64,000 nucleotides of DNA from Palaemon carinicauda. Its lineage: Eukaryota > Arthropoda > Malacostraca > Decapoda > Palaemonidae. Position 1 is the first letter of the stretch; the number at the start of each line of letters is the position of its first letter. The DNA lies in NCBI RefSeq assembly GCF_036898095.1, contig NC_090725.1, forward strand, positions 205,041,263-205,105,262, given 5' to 3'. Positions 21,191 to 31,390 of this stretch are shown here, one piece after another. The translations under genes were made by a program, and so were the position numbers. Below the pieces are notes generated by a model. That model saw only the letters and a list, made by a program, of their open reading frames with translations. It was not told the origin of the DNA and made no database searches.

Positions 21191-23000
21191 GTGTTAGTGT
21201 TGGTTTGGGGATCTGTCGAGGGTGGAGACCCAGTTCCACCAGCAGGGGAAACCAGTTGCTCTTGGGCCAGTTGGGGGCTACTAGAGCAACCTGGCCTTTG
21301 AAAGTTCTGAGTTTGTCTAACACTTTCATCAACAGATTTATTGGTGGGAATAGGTAAATTCTCTCCCAAGTGTTCCAGTCCAATGACATGGCGTCTGTGG
21401 CGTAAGCCCGAGGGTCCAGGTTGGGGGCTACGTAGCACTGTAGTTTGTGGTTGGACTCTTGCAAACAGGTCTATCTGGAGACCCGGGACCTGAGATAGAA
21501 TCCATTTGAATGATTGTTGATCCAGTGACCACTCCGACTCCAGCGGAGTTGTCCTCGAAAGTGCGTCCGCCACTACATTTCGTATTCCCGCTAGATGAAC
21601 CGCTGACAGATGCCACTGGTTCGATGCTTCCATGGAAAATATTGCTAACATCACATGGTTTATGTGACCTGACTTGGAACCACCTCTGTTTATGCAGTGG
21701 ACTATAACTTCGCTGTCTAGAACCAATCTGATATGTTGGGTCTTGGCTGGAGCCAGTTGCTTTAGGGTCAAGAATACTGCCATAGTCTCTAAGACATTGA
21801 TATGAAGTTGGCGGAATATTGTCGACCATAGTCCTTGGACTTTCTTGTACTGGGAGTATCCCCCCAGCCTGTTAAGGAGGCGTCTCTGTGAATGACCAGT
21901 TTTGGAGGTGGATATTGTAAAGGAACGGATTTTGCCAGATTTTTTACCTTTGCCCATGGCTGAAGTCTTTTCCTCAGAATTGGTGGGAGTCGAGCTCTTT
22001 TGTCTCGATATTTCTTGTTTGCCCTGGAACGCCATACTCGGTTTATATCTTTCAGTCTGGCCTTCAGTAATATATCTGTTACCGAGGCAAACTGGAGGGC
22101 ACCCAGGATTCTCTCTTGATTTCTCCTGGACGTCAATTTGTCCTTGAGAAAACGTTTTGTTTTCTTTGCTATTTCTGTCCTCTTGGCTGTTGGGAGACTC
22201 AGCGTGTGGGAGCTCAGATCCCATTGTAATCCTAGCCATTGAAACTGCGTCTCCGGGACTAGAGGAGATTCCTCGAAGTTGATCTGGAACCCCAACTGTT
22301 GTAGGAATTTTATCACTGTTTGTTGCCGTAAGGCAGTTCTCGACGCTGTTTGACCAAATGAGCCAGTCGTCTAGATAAGCTACTATTTGAATTCCTTGGG
22401 TTCGTAATTCTTGGATTACCGTCTCTGCCAGTTTGGTGAATATCCTGGGTGCTATGTTGAGTCCGAATGGCATTACTTTGAATGCATAAGCTTGGTTGCC
22501 TAGTTTGAAGCCTAGAAACGGACAAAAATGCCTTGCTATCGGAACGTGATAGTAAGCATCTGTAAGATCTATAGAGGTGGTGACGGCCCCACGGGGAAGT
22601 AAGGTCCGCACCTGAGAGACGGTTAGCATGTGGAACTTGTCGCATCGAATGTAAGAATTCGGATGAGACAGGTCCAAGATTACTCTTCGCTTGTCTGAGT
22701 CTTTCTTTGGCACGCTGAACAAGCGACCTGGAAATTTCAAGTGATTTACCTCTTTTATTGCATTCTTTTGTAATAGATCGCTTGCATACAAGACTAGCTC
22801 TTCCGTTGGATGTTGATGGAAACTGGTTGGTGGAGGGGGCCCTTCTATCCAACTCCACCCCAGACCTTTGGAAATTATGCTGAAAGCCCAATTGCTGAAC
22901 GTCCAACGGTTTCGAAAGATGTAAAGTCTTCCCCCTACCTGAGAATTCTCAGTGATTTGCAGCGGATTTACCTCCGCGGAATCCTCGGCCTCGAGAGTAG
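21120..23000 (-). pseudogene. RT / RNase H / methyltransferase-like region of DIRS-1b
   Basis: RT begins around 22990 with SQVGGRLYIFRNRW. The palm SIDLTDAYYHV, FGLNIAPRIFTKL and active-site YLDDW follow in one frame to about 22320, then a frameshift moves the thumb and RNase H start (LVIHRDASLTGWG) to another frame down to 21840. The remaining RNase H (FRQLHINVLETMAVF, LVLDSEVIVHCIN, ADALSRTTPLESEW) returns to the first frame, and near 21475 another shift precedes DAMSLDWNTWERIYLFPP and VAPNWPKSNWFP. Three frameshifts and no nonsense codons were noted in the main RT core. Confidence 0.83.
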
Positions 23001-24978
23001 ATCCTTCCACTACCCCTGTTGCGAAAGGTTCCTCTCGCGCCAGTGCCTCTGACGCGCTGGTAACCCTGGAACGCACCCTGAGTTTCAAAGCTGTGGTTAA
23101 AGGCTGGGGAAGTAGCATAGGAGGTAGTTGCTACCTGGGACTGAGGAACCAACACGTATTGCTGTTGGGGTTGTCCTTTTGAAGTGGAAGGTTGACTCCC
23201 TTGTGTTACCGGAATGGTCTGAACCACTTGTTGTGACTGCCGGTTTGGAAAGATTGGAAAGGTCTCAGTCTCTTCCTACCTCGAGATTGGTTGCTGGCAG
23301 GTTCGATCTTGCGTTTGGGGACTAGGCCCCACCGAACCTTGAGGCTCTGATTGACCTTAGCAGCCTCGCTGAGGACATTGTTGACTAAATCCTCAGGGAA
23401 TAAATCAGGGCCCCAGATTGGGGCTTTAATGAGCTTGTTAGGCTCATGTCTGATAGTGGCCTCAGACAAGACGTGCTTACGGCAACGACGTCTGGCCGCA
23501 AGGAAGTCGTATGAATCAGACAGCAAGGTTTGAAGTAATGACTTTGTCAAAAACTTAAAAAGGGGTTCCTCTTCATACATTAAAGAGGTCATTTCTGCCA
23601 TTGTAGCCGAGTTGATGGATCTACTCAGGCGCATACAGGCTTCGAACTCGAGACGTATCAAGGAATCCAGAAGCCTGGGTAGCCGCTCACTGAACTGTGT
23701 AGAAGCACAGTCAGCGCTTAACTTACCCGTTGTGAACGTTGCTGGGGCGTTAGTCCAGCAATCGTGATCTCCCGGGAACAGGAGGGAAGTCAGATCTGTT
23801 TCCCGCCGTTGTGGTAACGGCTTGTCCACGTTTATAGCCTGATGAGCAAGGTCCATCATTTTCGTGACACACGGAGTAGGGGTTTGCTCGTCTACCACGA
23901 ACTTTGTGTACAAGCTTTTATGAGGTGTTAACATAGTGTTAACACACTCCCACTCGTTCAAGGTCCGGACCCAGGTGGACTGAGCCTGTTCCTTCGGGTA
24001 AATCACGGTTTCTTTGTGGACTTTATCTAACCTTACATGTGCCTCTTCGGTTAAGCGTGCAAAACCAGGGAAAGGGAACTGGAGACCCGGCGGGTAGAAT
24101 TCAGTCTTCTACAGGCCGGGTGCCACATCCTTCGATGGTTAACATACCATCCTTAAAGGGAGAATGTAAAGCCATCCTTCACGGATTGCTTTTAACAAAC
24201 TCCGGGAGCTTAGAGGCATCCGGATAATGTATTGTTGTTGCTGAGGCAGTCCAGAATGCATGAGACTCTCCACGAGACTCTCCTGGTTTTGCACCCTCTC
24301 AGTGAGGGTGCTCACCAGGGAACCAATTTGCTCCAACAACTGGTTCGAAAAGGCTGCCGGATCGAAGGGAGCCTCCGGGGTCTTAGTTTTCGAGCCGGTC
24401 TTCGCTCTCGACCCAAAAGAGGAAGAAGCAGCTATGGCTGAGTCTTTGGGGACTCTGGAAGACGAAGTCTTAATGGGTTTGGGTGATTTGGAAGACCTGC
24501 AAGTCTTCGTTAGGGGCCTACGGATAGATTTAACTTTAGGGACTACAGGACGTGGCCTGACAGAAGCCACGTGCTTCCCTGAGAACCCCTGAAAGGAAGA
24601 AGCAGAAGAAGTAGACAAAGATGGGCTAAGGATAGGAATCTTAGCCCAAGCCCCACCTGCCTCACTTACCTCCCTACCTAGATCTGGCTCGTCTAGAGCC
24701 ACAGGTTTGATATCCAGATTGATGGCTGCGACATCCTCCAAGATCGTCTCTCCCATCCCCTCGTGGTCCTCTGACAGGAGTAAATCTTCGCCAATTTTAG
24801 CGATGATGGGGTCCGTCACATCCTTGGGGACCGCAGCCGAGGTCTTGGCATTGGGGTAAATGAGAGCGCACATTTCCTCCGAAAGGACATAAGGTTTCTT
24901 CGCCTTGACATTCCGGGCGAACCCGCCAACCCAGATCTTAAGGGTCGCCAAGGCAGAAGTCTTGGAAGACTGTGAGCT
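22949..24978 (-). pseudogene. Gag exon 3 of DIRS-1b
   Basis: The exon starts at 24978 after CTTTCAG. It carries LKIWVGGFARNVKA, a Ser/Pro linker, a helical QESLVESLMHSG block, then after frameshifts near 24225 and 24105 the conserved QAQSTWVRTLNEWE, TPTPCVTKMMDL and basic RGRKRLRPF segments. It ends with an RG-rich tail (GARGTFRNRGSGRIYSRG) stopping at 22949. That tail overlaps the RT frame. RG-rich tails are common RNA-binding features of gag proteins; the role is inferred. Confidence 0.78.
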
Positions 24979-25143
24979 CTGAAAGAAAATATACCGTTAC
25001 TAATAAACAAGGTAACTTCGTCGGAAGAAAGTGTAAATACATATAGACCGAGATTAAATGTTTAATTCGATCAGAAATACAAGGGAAATAACAAAGGAAA
25101 AATTCAAAGTAAAATTATAGATAGTAACGACAGGAACACCTAC
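24979..25143 (-). other. Intron 2 of DIRS-1b gag (165 bp)
   Basis: Donor GTAGGT at 25143 and acceptor TTTCTTTCAG before 24978, phase 0, at the same codon position as the DIRS-1a intron. Confidence 0.75.
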
Positions 25144-25314
25144 CGAATCTGCAGTAAGCGTGGAAACAAGTCCATAACAGACCACGCAGTTGTCTGGGTA
25201 CCAAACTATTAGGTCGTCGACTTGGACAGCGCAGTGGGCATGGGACCTGCAGACGTCATGACCGCACGCCTGCTGAAGAACGGCCGCGCAGTCTGTCATC
25301 TGACAGCGGACCAC
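25144..25314 (-). CDS. Gag exon 2 of DIRS-1b, Cys/His-rich module
   Basis: This is a 57-codon exon equal in length to that of DIRS-1a, with ACGHDVCRSHAHCAV, DDLIVWYPDNCVVC and a closing STLTADS. The acceptor TTATTACAG precedes 25314. Conserved Cys and His positions match DIRS-1a and DIRS-2b. Confidence 0.72.
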
Positions 25315-26929
25315 CTGTAATAATGAAGATACATAAGTATCCCATAGTAGGTTAGTATCCCAAGGGGATCCGGGTGCTCCGGGTACTATAAATAAACCTT
25401 TATAAAACCGGGATAAAATATATGAATAATATTCCGAACCGGTATAATAACCGGGGGAAAAACTTAAGCATAAACATAAATTTAACTGATATTGTAAAAA
25501 CAATTCCCTAATTTAGTTATGATCATTCAATGATATAATATTGTCATAGTGGGAGATATACTATCCCGTCGGAACCGGGGAAGTATAGAATAAGAATGTT
25601 ATAATAACATGCTTCCTGTTGGCTCCGGGGAGACAACTGAGATAGACCCGGGGGTCACAACAAGCCTACCGGGGTAGGGGAGTCGAAAAGGGAGGGAGGG
25701 AGGAGTTCAATGACTCCCCGCCAGCCACAAGAACCTTAACGAACAGAGACAATAAATAACATATAATAAAAACAAATAAAAGCTCTTCCGTGATTACCCC
25801 ACGAACAAAATAGTCTACGTAATAGTGGAGACTCAAACATGATACGGTACATAACGAAGGGAATCACGCTGAAGAATACCCAACTCACAACCGAAATCTC
25901 CCTGGCCATCCGATGGCCAATCAAGGCGGCCGGGGAAACCCCGGCTACGACAAGGTATGGAAAGTGAGTGTACTGTACTCGACTATAACCTCAACTGCTG
26001 TTCTCGGCTCAGACTAAGGGAGGGAGTCAGGAGGTATCCCGGGGGAGGGATGAATGGGGGTGTGGGGAACGAGAGGACTCGACCCTTAAAACAAAACAGC
26101 TGACTCCAAAGTCTCTAAGAGACGTGAGGTATCCCTGGAGGGGGATGAGGGCAGGGGATGGCATACTCCAATAGTAGGGGGGAGGAGCCAGTGAGAACTA
26201 GCCAATGGTGGGGCTCGAGCCGATCACGTGGGACCGAGGGTGGACAGGAGTACCAACCTGTCCGAACAGAACCACGTGATACAAACAAAAACAGAATGAT
26301 CATGTTACGGATAATATAAATAATGTAAAATGTAGAACTAGGTTATAAGGCATGCGAAATAAAGCTAAAATAATGCTGTAAGAGAGGGACGCAAGAGTAA
26401 TGGCAGGGAAAAAGAATAAATAACAAAGCCGAGCCCTCCAGCACGGATAGTTACTGAGCTGGACAGGGGGCCAACACAAAGGCTCGATCGGGTATGGTGC
26501 CGATCGGTAGGATAACATTACTAGAATAAAAAACTGCCAAGCGAGAGTCCCACTCGAACTAAACAGGACCTAACTCTTATCTAGGTGGTAATGAAGAGTA
26601 ACATAATCCTAGATTAATAAAACACCATAACACGGTGACAAAGCCTTCAAGGTACTCGGCCTCGAAGGGTAGCAAGCAAGCCATAACCTAAAGTAATGTT
26701 CTAATAGCAATGATACGCGATAACAACATAATATCAAGTATCGCAAAATGTTAATCGGTAAAAAACCAGCGCAACAGGTTCAAAACGAATAACAATTAGT
26801 ATAGAAGACCAATTGCAATGCGTCAAGAACAAGCCAAGGAGGTAGCAAAACCAAACATGGCCGCCGCGGAGCGGGGCCTCCGAGAAAACACGTTAACACT
26901 AATAATAATAAAAATAAGGGCAATGCTAC
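25315..26929 (-). other. Intron 1 of DIRS-1b gag (1615 bp)
   Basis: Bounded by donor GTAGCATTG (26929) and the exon 2 acceptor. No nested element or gene is recognised; it is alignable in patches with the DIRS-1a intron, for example the GAGGGACGCAAGA block at 26385 and 12192. Confidence 0.65.
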
Positions 26930-26995
26930 CTCCAGAAGCTCAAAACTCATAAATCTAGTACTTAATTTTGATGAGGAATCTTGATTATCCGACAT
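26930..26995 (-). CDS. Gag exon 1 of DIRS-1b
   Basis: A 22-codon exon, MSDNQDSSSKLSTRFMSFEL to a GAG codon before the GTAGCA donor. It is in phase 0 with exon 2 and nearly the same as DIRS-1a exon 1. Confidence 0.68.
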
Positions 26996-27061
26996 CTTGC
27001 ACTAGAAAGGGCGCTAAATCACCGAAAAACACAGAGCAAAAAGCACAACGAATGGCGTGAA

Positions 27062-27395
27062 GAGATGTTATGAAAGGAGTGACGTAGTTGGCGTGGGTGG
27101 AGATGGTGGTAGTAGAATTCAGTAGTGGGTGTAGAACGGCACCTCGCTGTAACGGGGATATTAAAGAGGAGATATCTAAATGGCACGAGACCTCTAGTTG
27201 TGGTTTTACACGCCCCAGTTATATATACCGACACCTATTTAGGTGAGCGAGCTGGGTTCAACCCTGGCATTCCTATGCAACTTTTTTCTCTGGTAATACA
27301 TAGCAGTTATATACCTTAGAAATGATGCTAAAGGAGCATTTCAAGGAGCGGCACAGGTGGAGCCCAGAAATAGATTTTTCACTTTGCTCAAAATC
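27062..27395. repeat. Right inverted terminal repeat of DIRS-1b
   Basis: About 330 bp matching the left repeat in inverse orientation and the DIRS-1a repeat in direct orientation. The outer end reads GGAGCGGCACAGGTGGAGCC then an extension to 27395, where DIRS-2a sequence resumes. Confidence 0.85.
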
Positions 27396-27639
27396 TGGTT
27401 TTTGGGCTCTGGCCATGTCGTCCTGATGGAAGATATCACAGAATTAACTTGAAAGTACTACATCTGTGGTTTTGTGTATTTGCCTTCTACCTTGAATGGA
27501 TTTCCTTATCTGGTCTCCTAGACCTGTATATGAAATTCCAGTTGATTGTCATTTCCACTAAGCCTGGAACTGTCTTAGTGCTTCCTGCCTCCTGCAGGGA
27601 AAGTATCGACTAAGACAATAAGGATTCAAGGTCCTCATT
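27396..27639. repeat. Second arm of the DIRS-2a internal complementary region and adjacent non-coding DNA
   Basis: It starts TGGTTTTTGGGCTCTGGCC and holds GCCATGTCGTCCTGATGG at 27412-27429, the inverse of 16979-16996 across DIRS-1b. The rest up to 27639 is non-coding and partly resembles DIRS-2b near 56487 (ATCACAGAATT). Confidence 0.6.
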
Positions 27640-28035
27640 GTTTAAGTTTGAAGCATAGTGCAAAACTTTGTCCAAAGACCACGTGATGGGTTTGGTGGGG
27701 TTGCTGGGTTGAGTCTAGTGCATGCATTTGGGATCTTATTGAAGATTTCACTAGAGAGGTTCATCACCTCAAAGGCGTACAGAAGTAGTCTAGTCAGGGC
27801 CGACTTACACGAGGTAATCGTAGTAGAAGCCAGGCCTTGTCCGTTTAGGTATATGAAGAATGCAATATTTCTGTCGGTTTCCTTGTTTTCACAAAGGACA
27901 CCCATTTCTTCCATGACAATTTATATTGTCTCCTAGTCGAACTTGATTTATACTCTTCAGTGAAGTCAACTTTATCCTTTGAGATTCCAAACTTTTTGTT
28001 CGCCGCTAGGGCGAGAAAATCATGAGATGTAGGTT
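27640..28035 (-). pseudogene. Recombinase N-terminal fragment of DIRS-2a
   Basis: It aligns with the start of the DIRS-2b recombinase: KFGISK, TRRQYKLSWKKWVSF, LNGQGLASTTI, KSALTRLLLYAF, FNKIPNACTRLNPA. It is frameshifted near 27915 and 27700 and then ends, so the catalytic R, HxxR and Y motifs are missing. Confidence 0.75.
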
Positions 28036-28736
28036 TTTAGCTCTCGAGGATGAAGCGTAGACAGTCAACTTCTGGACCAGTTGGGATAAAACTGGGTCTG
28101 GCAGAGGAAACAGCTTCAGTTTCAATTCTAGAATTAGAGGGAACCAATTGCATTTGGGCCACTTAATGGCCACTACTGCTGCTGTCCCTCTGAAGAATCT
28201 TGGCTTGTCGAGGACTCTTAGCAGGAGATTGGTTGGTGGAAACAGGTAAATGAGTTTCCACCTGTTCCAGTCGAGGGACATGGCGTCCATCCCCTCTGCT
28301 TGAGGGTCCATATAAGGGGCTACGTAACGAGGTAGTTTCTTGTTGTCGCTCGTTGCGAAGAGGTCGATCTGCAGTTCCAGGACATTTTCCGAGATGAAGG
28401 AGAATGAGTGTGCGTCTAGGGACCATTCTGTCTCTATGGGCTTTCGCCTGGATAGAGCGTCCGCCGTCACATTGCGGAACCCTTGTAGGTGAACTGCTGA
28501 TAGGTGCCATTCCTTCTTCCTTGCCAGGTAGAAGATGGCTAGTATCACATGGTTGATGAGAGGTGATCTCGAGCCTTGTCTGTTTGGACATTTTACTATC
28601 ACTTTGTTGCCTAGGACCAATGTGATGTGGATTGCTCTGCGAGGGGATAGTTTCTTCAACGTCAGGAAAACGGCCATGGTTTCCAAAATGTTGATGTGAA
28701 AGGTTTTAAACAGGTGCGACCAATTCCCTTGCACTT
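28006..28736 (-). pseudogene. RNase H C-terminal part and following domain of DIRS-2a
   Basis: It continues RT/RNase H after the LINE insertion. From 28736 it reads VQGNWSHLFKTFHINILETM, then LVLGNKVIVKC, HLSAVHLQGFRNVTADALSR, LQIDLFATSDN and GMDAMSLDWNRW with LYLFPP-type segments, stopping at 28006. The frame is open throughout, and it matches DIRS-2b closely. Confidence 0.83.
28722..28736. repeat. Target site duplication of the LINE, left copy
   Basis: AATTCCCTTGCACTT, identical to 36020-36034. Confidence 0.93.
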
Positions 28737-29552
28737 CCCTCTTAATGAGAGAATGCCTTGATGAAGTCATTGAGCTTCAGCACGGCATTTCATTCCCGTG
28801 CTGAAACTTGGTGACGGGCAAGAGGGCTCTCGAACTTGGGGAAATTGCTCCCCCAGTTCGAATCTAAATTTCTCTCTTAATTATCTTTTTCTTCCTCTTT
28901 ATATTGCTTCAACCTTCTCCTAATATTATAAACTTTCCTCCATGTTGCTGTCCCAACCCTATGAGTAAAATTTCCCATATGTATATGTGTATATATTTAC
29001 ATATATGTGTTTATTTTTTTTTTCTCACTTTTTATGGCATGGATGTTTCTACATCCGTTATTACCACTTGGGCGGATGTTTCTACATCCGGTATTGCTGC
29101 CTGCTTTGATGAATGGGAAAGGTGTCGCGGTTGGGAGGTGTTTGTGCTCAAAGCTATATGTGAGAGTATTGGATGATCTCAGCCATCCCGAAGATGGTTT
29201 GGACCTTTTTGGCGGGACTATTCTCAAGTGTTGGGTCTTCGGAATCCAGGGGGATCCAACGCTTGGGTTAGGACTCTCGGCTTTTGGCCGGAAGCCCGTC
29301 ATTACAGATATGGGGAGGATGATTCCATAGTTTCTTGGTCTCGGTCCTAACAGGCGGGTTCAGCTTACACCTGTGCCTCTATATCTGTTTTGATGCTATC
29401 CTTCGGGTAGGGTATGGAGTGGACCATCTGGGAAGTATACTCTCACTGTGCCGGTAGTGGAGAGTGTAAATTTCCTTCCCAACATGTGATGCCTTAATGT
29501 TCTCAAGCAGGTAAATCAAACTTCAAAAAATCACTCTTCTCTCTTCTTTTTT
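28737..29552 (+). promoter_or_regulatory. LINE 5' untranslated region with hairpins
   Basis: An 816-bp leader. It has a 10-bp perfect hairpin with a 10-base loop (28776-28785 with 28796-28805, TTCAGCACGG) and two copies of a self-complementary GGATGTTTCTACATCC at 29041-29056 and 29074-29089. An internal promoter is expected for a LINE of this kind, but none can be placed from sequence alone. Confidence 0.5.
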
Positions 29553-31376
29553 ATGATGGATTCTTGTGAGAATGACCCCACCTCCCCTGGATATGCTGAC
29601 TCGCCCCCGGCACTGTTGACGACCTCTGGCAATTAATTTAAAGAAAACTCCGTTGACGACGTAGGAACTAAAAAGGACTATTCTTTAAATACTCGGAAAA
29701 AGGGTAATTTGGGCAACACAGGAAAACTGAATGTCCTGCACATTACCCAAATCCCATTAGAAGCTAATTATGATGTGCTACATAAAATATTTGAGTGTTA
29801 CGGATTAATAAAAGAAATTAGAATGAAACTTCTAGATGATAATTGGGAATCTTGGTTATCATTTAACTGTCATGAGGAAGCATTTAATGCAAGCCGTAAT
29901 ATTGTTGATATTAAAGTAGGTAATATGAGTGTTAAGGGTGCTCTGTGTGATGGGGCACCTAAAGATCTGGATGTCTACAGACCAGCAGACTGGGCTGATA
30001 AAGATATAGAGGCAGATATGCCATCCCAAAGAAAGCCAAAACCACCAATGTGGCTTCTTGCTCAATCTGTAGGAGGTACGGAAAATTATTTCAAGATCTG
30101 CAAATTTCTTCAGAGGAAGGTAGGTACGATCTCACCAGGAGATATATCTCGATTTGGTAAGAAAAGTTACTTGATAAAGGCCAAGTCATACACACAGTCT
30201 GTTATACTGTCCAATTTGAAGACAGTAAATGATGATATAAAATTGGACATCAAACCCCATCTAAACTTTAGCTATGGAAGGGGAGTGGTTTTTAATAGGG
30301 ATCTGTATGAATTTACTGAAGAGGAGATATTGGCTATGTGTCCTCTATCAGTGTGGAAAGTACATAAAGTACCTGGAACATCAATGATTGTTCTTACTTT
30401 CCAGGATGCCGATGTACCTTTCCACATAGACATAGAAAACGAAAGGATCAGAGTTCAACCTTTTAAGCAAAAGCCACTGCAATGTTATAATTGCTTTAAA
30501 TTTGGACATCCCTCCAAAGTTTGCAATAGTGAAAGAATTTGTAATACTTGCTCTGATATTTACCATGGGGAATGTACATTTGAGGCAAGGTGCTTAAACT
30601 GCAACTCTAATCATAAATCTAATGATAGGAGCTGTCAGTTTTATAAGTTAGAAGAGGCTGCCCTCAATAAATCAATTATTGAACATGTAAGCGTGGGGCA
30701 TGCCAAGAGATTATTAAATAAATCTAATACTTATGCAAAGACATTAAAAACAGGAGAAAAAGTTCCTCGGGAATCATCTCACCCACCTACTACTGTAGGT
30801 AGTTCTCGAAAAAGGAATTCACCATCTATTGATAAAGTGCTGCATAAGACAAGAACATCTCCTCCTAAAGATTTATCATTGAGTATCAACCAAAAGACAT
30901 TGCCCACAACTATCAAACCTTTGTCCCCCATTACAAAGGATAGTACTAACCTCTCCCAGGCCATATCCTTGCCTGATTTAATGGAGATTCCACCTGACAC
31001 CAAGTTACCAGGTGTACCTGTAGTGGGGAAGGTACAAAAACCTGGTAACTCACAACCTACTAATCGTAAAAGAGAGAGACCTCCATCTCTCTCACCCCCT
31101 TCCATAAGAAATACTAGAATTATGACATCAAATAAATATGATGTTTTGTCTGTTGATGTTGCCGATCAACCAGAAGATAATTTAAATCAATCAGAAATTC
31201 AAGTTGAGGTCCACCTTCCCCCTCAACAAATAGATAAAAAAGATACAAAGAAAAACACCAACGTAAAACCCAACATAACAAGACCATCTCTGAAGAAACC
31301 TACTGGTAATAATGTTAAATTAAAAACTGCTAATGGGAAGACCTCATCCAAGATGTCTTCCCGAAATAATCCATAG
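29553..31376 (+). pseudogene. LINE ORF1, gag-like RNA-binding protein (one premature stop)
   Basis: The start is probably the ATG at 29553 (MMDSCENDPTSPGY). A single TAA at 29634-29636 interrupts an otherwise open frame, and the remaining frame runs to 31376 (about 580 residues). After an RRM-like N-terminal segment (LNVLHITQIPLEANYDVL) come three zinc knuckles at about 30480-30640: CYNCFKFGHPSKVC, CNTCSDIYHGEC and CLNCNSNHKSNDRSC. The C-terminal half is Pro/Ser/Lys-rich. ORF1 proteins of this type coat the element RNA. Confidence 0.85.
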
Positions 31377-31390
31377 TTTTCTCCTCAATT

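Larger units (their letters stand above)
17013..27395 (-). mobile_element. DIRS-1b, complete DIRS1-like element with all terminal parts
   Basis: Both terminal repeats, the internal complementary region and all three gene regions are present. On the plus strand the left repeat (17013-17098 plus 19331-19575) equals the reverse complement of the right repeat (27062-27395), as expected for inverted termini. Gag exons are at 26930-26995, 25144-25314 and 22949-24978, followed by RT/RNase H and recombinase (20145-21190). Length without the nested Tigger-B is about 8.15 kb. Each gene has a few frameshifts, so the copy is inactive, but the architecture is the clearest in the window. No target duplication is visible, which is usual for DIRS. 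Confidence 0.87.

Noticed and set aside
28776..28805. Perfect hairpin as a microRNA precursor
   Set aside because: The 10-bp stem is too short for a microRNA and it lies in a LINE leader.
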